Origin: Anaeramoeba flamelloides
Lineage: Eukaryota > Metamonada > Anaeramoebidae
Length of the DNA stretch: 64,000 bases
Direction: 5' to 3'
Assembly (NCBI GenBank): GCA_027625915.1
Contig: JANTQA010000057.1
Location: forward strand, 9,362,001-9,426,000
Made by a program: the position numbers and the translations under genes. Below are positions 23,989 through 34,407 of the stretch, piece after piece; position 1 is the first letter of the stretch, and each line of letters begins with the position of its first letter. Under the pieces are notes generated by a model. That model did not search any database. It saw only the letters and a program-made list of their open reading frames with translations, and had not been told where the DNA came from.

Positions 23989-26900
23989 ATGGAAATAGAT
24001 CCCTTTTTTCAAAGTTTAACTGACAGCAAACAACATCATTTGTGTGCACACCCGACCCGTCCATGGGTTGTTAGTACTGATCAGAAAGAGCAGATCTTCA
24101 TTTGGAATTATGCAACACAACAGCTTGAGCACTCCTTTTCTCTTTCGAAATTGTCGAATTTAAAAAAACTGGATTCGATTAGCGAGAATTTGTTTGCAAA
24201 CAAGCCAACTTCAAAATCTCCATTGTTTAAAGATTCTGTGACAGGTCTAGGATCATCTCGATCAAGTAATATAAGTTCATCCTCAACAAACGAACAAAAA
24301 CAGAAACAACTCGATCCGAAACAGTCACCACAGCAAAGCCAACAACTGCAACCAAAGGAAACACAAAATGCCAAAATGCAAGACAACCTAACGCGGCCAC
24401 AGCCAACTCAACCAGTGAACAAGACCAGCATTAAGAGCGAAAGTAATAATGCTAGCCTTGACACATCTGAAATTGTCTCAATTTTTTTCCAAGATAGTGA
24501 TTCGATCTTTTGGTGGGCGAAAAACAATTGCAGCGAGGATCAAATTAAAGAGTTCTGTTCAATACTATTTGAGAGCATGTTTTCTTTGTTAATAATTGTC
24601 ACCAAGAAATTAATAATCTTTTGGGATTATGTGACTCAAAAATGGTCCCAGTGTTCGATCAAAGAAAACATTGGGAAAGGCGAGGTCATTCAAGCCATAA
24701 TTGTTCCGATCAAAACGTGGATCGTGCTTGGATTTAGTGATGGCACTGTCAGGATTTTTGATTACTTGACATTGGAAAAATTGAAAAATTTCCAATGCTC
24801 CAATAAGGAAATTAGTTCGCTACAAATTGTTCATGAGAGCAGGAACAAGAACAGCAACAGGAATGCAAAGAAAGGCAAAAACAGTATTTTAAATAAGCAA
24901 AAGTCTTTCGAAATAAGCAAGAATAAGAATTCAAAAAAAGCCTTTCTCTCAAGCGTCAACTGGTATGATTTTTTCCCAATAGATCCCTTTAATTTATTAG
25001 TTGGCTCTGAAGATGGAACACTAGTGATATGGTCCATTAATAGAGAGAGCCTAATATATACTCTTCAAGATCAGCAGGGCAAAGGGATAGTTTTTGTCAT
25101 TAAATCTGTTGTTGGCCATGGCGAATCGTTTTTAGTGTCGATGAAAGACAGATCGCTTTCAATTTTTGAGTGCCACAAAAATAGCAACGTCATGATCAAG
25201 GCAACATTGAAATCAAAAAACAATTATGTTTATGGTACTAGCCTGTTGTCTCATGGCGCCAACCAGTTTTTATTGATTACCAATAAGGGGGAATTAATAT
25301 TAATAAAGCAGGAAGAAAGCCAATTAATAGAAAGATCGGTCATGGATTTACATCAATTTATTGAAGCCCAATTGGAACAATATTTTATTACCAAAAAGGA
25401 TTTTAAAAAAAAAAAATTTTCAAAATTGACTATTACAAATTTTGTAAGCCATCCATTAAGAAGAGAAACCTGCTTTATCACCACCTTTAGTGGAATAATT
25501 GGATTCAATTTAATAAACTATAAAAAATTGAACAATTCATTTGCTGTTTCGAAGGGGTGGGCACGTGCATTCCCAAAGAATAACACCAATGTGCATATCA
25601 AGAAGGATAATATCAGCAATGATGGAAATGGTAAAAATACAAAATCAAATAATCAAGAAAGCATTCAAGACAAAAATAAAAAGCATTTATTTTTCTGTGA
25701 AAATAAAACATTAAGAATTGTTCCATTAAACAAAGCCCCCAATTTAGTTTCCGACTCAAATTATCTTTTTTCAAAGGACAATAGATCAATTGAATTGCCA
25801 TATCCGGCTAATGAAAACTTGGGAGTTGAATCTCAAATCAGTGGCTGTGACAAATATTTGTCGATTTTTTACCCTTCAAAAAGGGAATATTTTATTTATA
25901 GAATTACCGATTTAAAGTTGATCGGGAGGGGGTATACAATGGGCCTTGCTTGGAATACGAATATCCATTCAAGCGCCTTTGCAATATTAATTCCGCCAAG
26001 AGAAGAGGAAAATAATGATACTGACAGCAAAAAAAATAGGAAAAAAAAAAAACGAATTTTTAAAAAAAATTCAAAAAAAAATATGAACAATAATAATAAT
26101 AATAATAATAACGAAAAAGATCAATTAAATTTATCAAGAAACACAAAATTAATCATTCAAAAAATTGAAGCCAATGGAGTGATTATGAAAGAGCGCTGTA
26201 AAGAAATTGAGATCAACAATAAAATTACCAGGATTTGGTCTGGATTATTACTAGGCATTGAATTTGAAAAAACAAAGCCAACAAATGAAAGGGATGATTT
26301 AAATTTCCCAATTGAAAAGATCAAGACAAATGATATTAACGAGTTAAAAAATAATAATTATCATTCTCAAAATACAAAAAAGAAAAATCAATATATAAAT
26401 AGCCAAAGCACAAAACAAAAAAAAAAAAAAAAAAAATTTCAATTTTTTCATTGGGATTTATTCCAATTACTCCCAGGAGTTTTCCCATCATTTGAAAACA
26501 TTTCATTTGATCCAACGGGGCATTTTTGCTTGATCAATTATGGTATAAATGGCGGGATGGTTTTCCATCTCCCCGAGCAATTTCGTTTGCTTCATACCAT
26601 ATCAAATCCGATTGAATCCAGTGTGTGGTTCAATGGGACATTGTTCATTGCGACAAGTAATAAAATCATTGCATATTTTTTCCATGAAAAGGAAATTGGG
26701 CAAATTGAAATAGCATCCTTTGAGCCCTATAAAGTGATCAAAGACGATTTCCCAAAGGACAATAAGATCTCGTATGTTGAAAAGTATAAGCAGGGGATCG
26801 ACACCTTCGAAAACTTTAGGCCAACAAACACAATTTCATTGATAACAATAATTGAAGATCAGTTGTGTGCCTTCGATCAGATGTATAATATCCATTTAAT

Positions 26901-27576
26901 CTCCTTAAATTTCCCCTTGGTCAAATTTAGGTTAACCTTGCAGGCGGGGATGATTGAAGAAGCAGTCAAGTGGGCGTCGTGGGTAACGAAGGTTAAACAC
27001 CAAGAAATTGCCTACACTTTAGAAAATAGAGGATTCCCAAAGTTTTGCTTACAGTTGGATGGCCTGTCGCTATCTAGTAAAATCCTTATTTGCTCGAGAA
27101 ATAAATTATGGAATGAGGGCGATCAAATTTTATTAAAAATAAATGTTTCTGAATTAAAAAATGAAGAATTGATAATTTACGAAAAATCAATTTTAAAATT
27201 TGGTAAAAAGGCTTGGAGTAATAATATTATGAAAATTGCTGAAAATGCCTTCCAATTGGCCTCGGAATTTAACACTAAGAATTACCAATACCTAGCAATG
27301 CTATATAAGCAGCTTGGGCAAAGGGAAAAACTCATAGAACTGTTTAAAAAGGGTCAAAATTGGGATGAAAATGCTATTTATATCACAGGTTCCTTATTAG
27401 GCGGACAAGCTTTGTTAAGAGGCTTCATGTTAAACCAAAATTACCCCTTAGCTGGCGCATTGATCAGTCACCAGAATGTGCCCCAACAAAATCAAAAAAA
27501 GGTTTTACACATTTGGAATACAAATATTAAACAAACCGATGAACATAACGATAATACTTGGATAGGTTTAAATTAA
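23989..27576 (+). CDS. TSET/TPLATE complex subunit, TTRAY2/TWD40-2 type
   Basis: TSET (TPLATE complex in plants) is an adaptor-like coat related to COPI and AP complexes that works at the plasma membrane in endocytosis. Its two TTRAY/TWD40 subunits are two beta-propellers followed by an alpha-solenoid, like alpha/beta'-COP. This 1195-residue, single-exon protein opens with HPTRPWVVSTDQ...IFIWNY (residues about 20-40), matching the 'HPTHPWLVTAD...VSVWNW' start of plant TWD40-2. WD repeats follow (SDGTVRIFDY about 250, EDGTLVIWSI about 345). At about 963-1030 come DQMYNIHLISLNFP, EEAVKWASWV, and IAYTLENRGFPKFCLQLDGLS, matching the TWD40-2 'DRYMCAHAISLNHP...AVKWASRLG...GYATEALHLPGIS' region. A Q/P-rich insert (about 100-150), a K-rich block and poly-N (about 702) are low-complexity additions. 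Alternatives alpha- or beta'-COP fit the two ends less well. The long disordered tail of plant TWD40-2 is absent. Confidence 0.85.
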   Translation: MEIDPFFQSLTDSKQHHLCAHPTRPWVVSTDQKEQIFIWNYATQQLEHSFSLSKLSNLKKLDSISENLFANKPTSKSPLFKDSVTGLGSSRSSNISSSSTNEQKQKQLDPKQSPQQSQQLQPKETQNAKMQDNLTRPQPTQPVNKTSIKSESNNASLDTSEIVSIFFQDSDSIFWWAKNNCSEDQIKEFCSILFESMFSLLIIVTKKLIIFWDYVTQKWSQCSIKENIGKGEVIQAIIVPIKTWIVLGFSDGTVRIFDYLTLEKLKNFQCSNKEISSLQIVHESRNKNSNRNAKKGKNSILNKQKSFEISKNKNSKKAFLSSVNWYDFFPIDPFNLLVGSEDGTLVIWSINRESLIYTLQDQQGKGIVFVIKSVVGHGESFLVSMKDRSLSIFECHKNSNVMIKATLKSKNNYVYGTSLLSHGANQFLLITNKGELILIKQEESQLIERSVMDLHQFIEAQLEQYFITKKDFKKKKFSKLTITNFVSHPLRRETCFITTFSGIIGFNLINYKKLNNSFAVSKGWARAFPKNNTNVHIKKDNISNDGNGKNTKSNNQESIQDKNKKHLFFCENKTLRIVPLNKAPNLVSDSNYLFSKDNRSIELPYPANENLGVESQISGCDKYLSIFYPSKREYFIYRITDLKLIGRGYTMGLAWNTNIHSSAFAILIPPREEENNDTDSKKNRKKKKRIFKKNSKKNMNNNNNNNNNEKDQLNLSRNTKLIIQKIEANGVIMKERCKEIEINNKITRIWSGLLLGIEFEKTKPTNERDDLNFPIEKIKTNDINELKNNNYHSQNTKKKNQYINSQSTKQKKKKKKFQFFHWDLFQLLPGVFPSFENISFDPTGHFCLINYGINGGMVFHLPEQFRLLHTISNPIESSVWFNGTLFIATSNKIIAYFFHEKEIGQIEIASFEPYKVIKDDFPKDNKISYVEKYKQGIDTFENFRPTNTISLITIIEDQLCAFDQMYNIHLISLNFPLVKFRLTLQAGMIEEAVKWASWVTKVKHQEIAYTLENRGFPKFCLQLDGLSLSSKILICSRNKLWNEGDQILLKINVSELKNEELIIYEKSILKFGKKAWSNNIMKIAENAFQLASEFNTKNYQYLAMLYKQLGQREKLIELFKKGQNWDENAIYITGSLLGGQALLRGFMLNQNYPLAGALISHQNVPQQNQKKVLHIWNTNIKQTDEHNDNTWIGLN

Positions 27577-29009
27577 TATTTAATAGTATTATGTGCGTTT
27601 TAAAGAATTTTTGCTTGGTTGTTTGGCTGCTTGGTTGATTGCTTTCTTGTATGTTTGTCTGTGTGTTTGTGTGTTTGTTTGTTTGTGAGTTATTTTAATA
27701 AAAATAATAATAATAAGAAATTTTAAATTCTTTTTTTTTTAATAATTTTTTAATTTTGAATAACCAATAAATTTTATTTGGAAATCCGGAGAAATTGAGA
27801 GTTTGGATTTCAATAAGAGATATAATTTAAATAATCTTGATTTTGTTTATTAAATCATGATCTACAAAATCGATCCCTTTCAAAAAAATCAAGAATTTAA
27901 TCAAATCATGATCAACTACAAATACAGGGAGTAATCCAAACATCCAAACTATTTTTATAAAAATGTTAACTTACTTTATAATGATATTGGACATTGTTTT
28001 GTGTGGTTTTATCAAAGGTTTTTATCAAAATATTTTTCTATTTTTCTATCAGAATCATATTTTCAAATTTTAATTTTTTTTGTTTGCTTTTTCACATTTT
28101 TGTTTTTCTGTTTATTTTTTGTTTTTGATCCTTTTTTTTCTTTTTTATTTAATAAAAAAAAAAACAATTGAGAAAATATCCAATAAAAATCAAGAAAATT
28201 GAGACTTTTTAGTAATGTTTTTTTGCAATATCTATTTGTTATCTAACAAGATTCTTGTTAAACTTTTTTCAGTGAAAGTTCATTCATTAAAAAATTCACT
28301 TTGCATATTCCAACTATTGATAATAACTTTTTTTTATAGTTTTCAGTTGTATTTGTTTTAATTATAGATTTTTCAGGTTTTTAGATGCTTAGCATACTTC
28401 AAAAGCGAATTATGAATAATATTTAATTATTAGCCATTCTTGAAAACGAAAAAATAATTAATTTTTTTTTTCAATATATTATTTAAGGTGATGAATGATT
28501 TTTGTTTCATGTTTTTGTAGATAGATTTGAACTTTGGATGAATTTTAATGTTTGTTAAAAAATGAAAAATTTATTTGATTTTTTCATTAAAAAGTAGAGA
28601 AGGGGGGAAATAATCAATGAAGTTCTAATTTGGAAGACAAAAATTTGAAGAAAAATAGTAGTGACAATATTGATTCAATTTATATAAAATTACCATGCAC
28701 TGGGATTTACGTATACAAAGTAAAGTATTACAGTGCTGTTTATTGGGATCAACTTTTGTCAAGTATGATTGTACAGAAAACAATGTGATAAGAAGGTGTT
28801 GATTCTGAGATTCTCAACATAAACGACAGAAAAGGAAACAACCAACATCTCATTCAACACTCGGGGAAGAAAACAAAACTTTTATTTCAAATTTTTACTT
28901 TTTTTCTATTTTTTTTTAATCTCTTAAACCTCTTCAATTTCTTTCTCTTTTTCCTTTTTTTTCTTTGTTTAAAAATATATTTTTTTTCTTTTCATTTTTT
29001 TTAACAAAA
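27577..29009. other. Intergenic, AT-rich
   Basis: The 3' flank has a TTGN/TTTG-rich stretch (27610-27690) and AATAAAAATAATAATAATAAG at about 27697, a plausible polyadenylation region. No gene is seen. A TACAGTGCTG string at 28730 resembles Tc1-type ends, but I see no partner. Confidence 0.5.
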
Positions 29010-29562
29010 GCTATCCTTTGAGTTATTATCTTGCCTGTCTTATTGTAAGGATCAAAAACTCTTAAGAAAAGTTTATCGGTGTCGTCAAATGCAGGGAAGT
29101 GCCGTCGAGTGCCGTTGAGTGCCTAGATTTCCTTGAGGTTTTCTGTTTTATCTGTAAAATTTCTTGATCTTCGTTAGGTTTTTTTGAGTTTTCTATTTAT
29201 TTAGAAAATCAATAGATTTACGTTAGGTTTTTTTGAGTTTTCTATTTATTTAGAAAATCAATAGATTTTCAAAATAAAATAGAAAACCTCAAAAAAACCT
29301 AGAACACTTCACAAATAAACAGAAAACTCAAGAAAACCTAACGAAAAGTTCCATAGAGTGCCGAGGTTTTTTTGAGGTTTTCTGTTTATTTATAAAATCT
29401 ATTGATATTCTAAATAAACAGAAAACTCAAGAAAAACTAACGGTGGTTTTATATTAATTTGAGAAATAAACCAGAAATTAAATAAATTTTCTTTTTATTT
29501 CTCAAATAAAAAAAAACCTAACAGCAAATCTGATGTAATTTTGTTGAATCACCTCTCCTAAT
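29010..29562. repeat. Hairpin-rich modular repeat (copy b, expanded)
   Basis: A longer relative of 8350-8642. It contains a triplicated AGTGCCGT box (about 29098-29125) and repeated modules of TTGAGGTTTTCT / AGAAAACCTCAA and GAGTTTTCTATTTATTTAGAAAATCAATAGATT in opposite orientations. A second GAGTGCCGAGG box lies at about 29357. A final stem GAAATAAACCAGAAATT / TTTTTATTTC is followed by AACCTAACAGC and TTGAATCACCTCT. Two adjacent 52-base units (about 29176-29280) are almost identical. No coding capacity is present. Confidence 0.7.
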
Positions 29563-29699
29563 TAACAATGAAATAAATTGTTTGTTTTATTTTTATTTAA
29601 AAACTCTAAAATACATTTTCTGAAAAATAAACACACAGAAAAAAAAAAAAAAAAAAAAAAAAAAACGAAAAAAGCTTATCCATTCTTGCAATGGACATT
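29563..29699. repeat. Spacer with 26-base poly-A
   Basis: Short AT-rich spacer between the hairpin repeat and the following minus-strand gene. A poly-A run lies at about 29640-29665; on the gene strand it is poly-T just past the stop codon. Confidence 0.6.
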
Positions 29700-31077
29700 T
29701 TAAAAATAATCAATTAAATTCTTATCAAAAATCCATTCAATTCTCGAAAATTCGTTTAATTGGTAATAATCCACAAATTCATTAATTTCGTCAATGGTTT
29801 CTTGAGTAATTGAATTAACATCAAAACTGTCACAATAAATGAATTCAAAAATTTTTTCTAGGGCAATTTCTGACATTCCTGTATAATCATGGACAACTTT
29901 CGAGTTTTCAGAAACATTGATAAGCATTCCACGGAAGGTCTCACTTCTGGCTTGAAGCATTAATTTGTGCACATTGATTTTTTTTTTTTTGATAATTATT
30001 GAAAAATTTTTGGTGTTTTCTTGGTTATATAAATGCTTGAGGTCTTTAACAATGCCGCTCCTTAAAGATTTTGATTTTGTATCTATTGAAGGGAAGTATT
30101 TACAAACTTGAGTGATGAGTTTTAAATTTTCATTAATTTGCCCATCATAAACCCATTTTAAAAATAACTTTGTTTGCTTATGATCATAATTTTTTTCCAA
30201 AATATTTTTAACAATGGTATGATTCGTTTCTAATCTTAATTCAATAATTAACCTGTGCACTTTTATTTCATTAATAATTAAATCTGTTTTTTCTGCACGT
30301 TCAAATAGCCTTAGCATATCATGGCATAATGAATTTGCAGATTTGATCATTTTGAATTTTTCACTGTCACTCGGCACAATATCCTTTATAAAATCGTTGT
30401 TATAAGAAATGCCCCTTTCGATCATATTTATTAATACCTTTGTTTCAAATCTTCCCCTGATTGCTAAATCAAGTATAGAACGGTCATTTTTATTTTTGAA
30501 ATATAAATTAACACCGTCGCAGTTTAAGATATATAATATTATCTCACTGTCCACCCTTGATAAAATGGATAATTCTAAACAATTATGCGAAAACTTATCC
30601 ACTATATTCAAATCGCCACCGTATTTTAATAATAATTTAATCACAGAAAGATCCTTGTTTGTAAGGATCGAAATTTGGAGTGGTGTTGAGGAATTTGAAT
30701 TTTTTAAATTTGGATCCAATCCTTTATCTAAAAAAAATTTTATCATTTCTAAATTGTTTTTTTGACATGACAAATGTAAGCAAGTATTCCCCCGTGTGTC
30801 CATTTGGTGGATATTTGCACCATTTTCTACAAATAATTTGATTATTTCTAATCTTGGCTGGTTCAAAACTGCTAATAAAAGTGGCGAATATCCTTCGGTG
30901 CATAATTGGTTGACATTTACTTGTTTTTCAATTAATAATTTTATTATTGCAGGATCTGCCCGATATTTACTTAACAAATGGAGTGAATTATAACCTTTAA
31001 AATCTAGGCTATTAAAATTGATTTTTTTTATTTTGATGTTTTTTTTAATGCGATATTTTCCTATTTTTATTTGTTTT
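29700..31077 (-). CDS. Ankyrin-BTB-BTB protein, 5' end unresolved
   Basis: Ankyrin-BTB proteins are scaffolds; BTB domains often recruit cullin-3 ubiquitin ligases. Six ankyrin repeats are visible: DFKGYNSLHLLSKYR..., GYSPLLLAVLNQPRL, GNTCLHLSCQKNNL, STPLQISILTNKDL, HNCLELSILSRVDS, RSILDLAIRGRF. A degenerate BTB follows (LIINEIKVHRLIIELR...FLKWVYDGQI), then a clearer one (FSIIIKKKKINVHKLMLQARSETF ... IFEFIYCDSFDV). No ATG exists in frame: the ankyrin homology continues upstream of the TTG at 30977 to at least about 31008 and the frame stays open to 31077. An upstream exon must therefore exist, or the gene is 5'-truncated. Candidate acceptors are AATAG ending at 31009 or 31062. I could not identify the first exon. 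A full-length relative may be 34408-36049, which has ankyrins but no visible BTB. Confidence 0.8.
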
Positions 31078-32646
31078 TATTTTATTGTTTTTTAATGAAA
31101 AAAAAAATCATAAAAGTTTTTAAAGATTGCGTTATAAGTTATTAATGGATATTAACCATTTTCCAGTCAAAGGAGTACATTTGGAATTGGTGAATCACAT
31201 GTGTTTAAAGGCTTTGAATGAATATAAAAAGAAAAAATTTATTTTTAAAAATTTACAAAATTGTCAAAATTTTTTCATGTTTTTGATTTTTGCATTTTTT
31301 CTATTTTTTTTTTAAATTGTACTTTTTTTTTTTTTTTATTGCAAGATCTATATTCACTTGGTAAAAACGTTTTGTTCTAATGCTATTGAAACAGTGAAAA
31401 TTATTTTTGAAAAGTTATATATTGATTTCTATTGGAATTTTCTTTTTATATTCAATTGAAGATTCAAAATGAACATTGCTGGTTTTTTTTTCAATAATGG
31501 TTTCTAAGATTTTTAGTTTTTCAATTTTTTAAGAAAATATTTAATTTAATTAGATTTACTTCATATTGATACCAACTAATATATGTTTTATATTATTCTA
31601 CTTATTTTTTATTTGTTCTTTGTAGGTCATTTATAAAAAATAATTAATATTTGGAAAAAAATATGGCCACTTTAACAAAAGCAAAGATAAAAAATGAACA
31701 ATAATATAAATATGAGAATTGATCTTTCAAGTTAATTCACAAAAAAATATTTGTGTTTAATGATCTTAAAATTAAAAATTTTGTTTATTTATTTAAGGGG
31801 GGGGGCAGTTAAAACGGTTGAAAGAATAATAATACATGTTATACATTCAATTCGTAAACAATTTTGATTTTACAAACTATTTTTCATTTTTTGTCTTTTC
31901 TGTTTTTTTTTTCATTTCCTGTTTTCCAGTTATTTAATCTGTTTTATTTCAAATATAATTTTTTTAATGGTTGATCGAAGATTAGTGTTGAGTTTGTTTA
32001 AATAGAAAAAAACACATATAATTAGTTGATGATATCTTATCATTTGATCGATCAACAATTGTTTGTGGAATTTCAACAAATTTACCAATATATTTTTTGT
32101 TCAGCTTGTTTTATTATTTTGGACAGACTCAATTTTTAATTTTTTCATTTAATTTTTTTTTTCTTTTCTTTGGAGAAAAATGATTTACTTTAAAAAATAT
32201 TAAAATTATGTAACTTAAACATAATTTAATATTACGTTTCGAAAATTTCAATAAATTAGGATTCTTTTTTGCCTTTTTTTGATTTTGGGTGTGTACAAAG
32301 TTTTGGAAGGGGGTTTATTATTAATAATACCTTAGCACCCCAATTGACATAATTTTCATCAAATTTCAATAAAAAATAATAAAATGGTATTAATATATGA
32401 CAAAATATCAATCATGGTTTGGTTTTTTATTCTTTGGATTTCCTTAATAAAACCAAATAGTTTTTTAAATAAAAATTAAAACTTTAGAAAATGACTGTTT
32501 GGTTTTCTTGAGTTTTGTATTTATCCTGAAAATCGTTATTTTTTTAGAACAAAATAGAAAAAAAATAACTGAAACTATATATTATGTAATACAATACAAG
32601 CCCCCAAGAGGCACTTTTAAATTGATAATCAAATGATACAATAATC
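31078..32646. other. Intergenic; repeats
   Basis: About 31337-31443 repeats 18518-18612. About 31800-32110 (TTAAAACGGT, ... TTTGATCGATCAACAATTG) resembles 37300-37570. A G9 run sits at 31797-31805. The 31127-31315 + ORF has no family resemblance, although its first 35 codons are less repetitive than the surroundings. Confidence 0.5.
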
Positions 32647-33230
32647 ATATGTCCTTAATAAAGTTTAGCACAATTTTTTTCAGATTGATATTTTTCGAAA
32701 TCTAGCTTATAACTTCATTCGATTAAACACTGGTATAAAATATTTTTAGAATAAAAACACTCGAAACTTTTGAATATCGAAAATATTTTTTGAATTTTCT
32801 GTGCACTTTTTGATTTTTTTTTTTGAAAAATTGGGGTTGAGAAAATTTTGAAATCAAAGAATAAGTTAAAGTATGAAATTAGGTTATTTACCAGAGAGTT
32901 TATCTTTATAGTTGAACTGTTTTTTTAATTTTAATAGTTAAAAATAAAAAAAAACATTTGAGGACCAAATTAGTCCCTTTTGTGAAAATAAAATTCCCAT
33001 GATTTAGAATTTGTTTTAGTAAATAAGCTAAAATAAGAGAGTGTATATAAAAACATTTATAATTTCAAGTTTGAATTCGATGATTTTGGCAAAAAATGTT
33101 TTTAAGAAAACGTTAAATGGAAACTATATCTATGTTTGTTTTTTCATTTAGTTTTTTTAATTTTTTTAATAGAAGGTATTTGATCAATTTTCAATTTTTA
33201 GTGTTTTTTGGGTCGTAGGGACATATATTT
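32647..33230. mobile_element. 581-bp element with inverted ends ATATGTCC (copy 2)
   Basis: A full-length second copy of 12931-13511 in the same orientation, differing only by scattered substitutions and one- to three-base indels. Ends are CATATGTCCTTAATAAAG and GTCGTAGGGACATATA. Flanks are unrelated to those of copy 1, fixing the element's limits. The close similarity suggests relatively recent mobility compared with the other repeats. Confidence 0.8.
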
Positions 33231-33719
33231 TTCTACTTTTCAAAATTAACTATCTGTGGATTTATTTTTTTAGAACATCTAAATATCTTTTTAATAGATT
33301 GTATAAAGTTCTAAATTTAAGAAATGGGGTTGTAACTTTTAATTTTAAATAATCTTTTATATTTGAAAAGTTAAATTTTTCATTTTTTATAATTTTGAAA
33401 GATTGTTTAGAGTGATTAGTTTTTTCAGGATACAAAAGAATTGAGTTTTTTTTTTTGATTCTGCTTCATTCTTTTAAATACTGCAAAATCTACCTGCTAT
33501 TTTCTAGAATTTCTGTTTTGGTTAGAAAGACTATCGGTTTTCTAATAAAAACTGGAATTCAAAACATAACATCATTTTTTTTTTAATCTAATAAATCACA
33601 AAAAAAAAAAAAATATTATTTTTGAAGGTTTCTGTTTTATAACGGTAATCTATCAATTTCTGGAATAAACAAAAAACTCGTAAAAATAAATAAATAAATA
33701 AACTAAGAATATGTTCAAA
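33231..33719. repeat. AT-rich spacer with partial hairpin-family sequence
   Basis: About 33420-33560 contains CAGGATACAAAAGAATTGAG...CATTCTTTTAAATACTG, a hairpin of the same design as in the 8350 repeat but without the GTGCC and AACCTAAC boxes. Nothing else is recognised. Confidence 0.45.
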
Positions 33720-33949
33720 TATAAGCCAAATTTCAAAATTAGGGGCAAACTTTTTGTTCATTATTTTTTTCTTTTTTTATTGACCTTTCAAAAAATAAAA
33801 TAATTACACTATATTTTTATTTATTCACATATATTGGTTATTATCTCTAAAAAATTTATTAAAATACCTTATTATTCAAAAAAAAAAAACAATTAAACAA
33901 ATTTTTTTCAAATGAAAAATTTGCCCCTATTTTTGAAATTTGGCTTATA
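33720..33949. mobile_element. Foldback MITE with TATAAGCC ends
   Basis: The left arm TATAAGCCAAATTTCAAAAT (then TAGGGGCAAA) is matched by the right arm TTTGCCCCTA and TTTTTGAAATTTGGCTTATA, about 35 bp per arm with few mismatches, around a 160-bp AT-rich centre. The right end merges into an AT microsatellite (to about 33970). It looks like a small non-autonomous inverted-repeat element. It is the only copy in the window and differs in sequence from the CAGT family. Confidence 0.7.
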
Positions 33950-34407
33950 TATATATATATATATATATATGAAAATTAGAGTAAACTTTTATAAATTTCC
34001 TTTTTATTTCTCAATTAAAAAAAAAACTATGGATATTTTCTAATTTTTAATTTTTTTTTCAAATATTTGAAAATAATTCTATTTTTTATATTTTTTTAAT
34101 AATTAAAATTTCTCAGTTGGCCAAATTTTAAATTCCTTTTGGATATTATAGACAAAATTTAAGTATTTTAATAATTTGTCATGTTTAGAATATTCTTTCT
34201 TCTTCTGATATTGAAAGGTAAAACCTCATTGAATAAAAACAAATTAAATTTTCTATTTGTAAAAAGTTTTGTTTTCAATTTCAAATTGCTTTCTATATTT
34301 AATGATTCATGAAAATTAAATTAGAATATTTTTTGTTCACTTGGTATATCAATAAAATATGATCACAAATCTAATGTTCTATTCAGTTGCAAAGAAATTC
34401 TCGTGAA
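33950..34407. other. AT-rich spacer
   Basis: Starts with an AT run, then unremarkable AT-rich sequence. No gene is seen. Confidence 0.5.
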
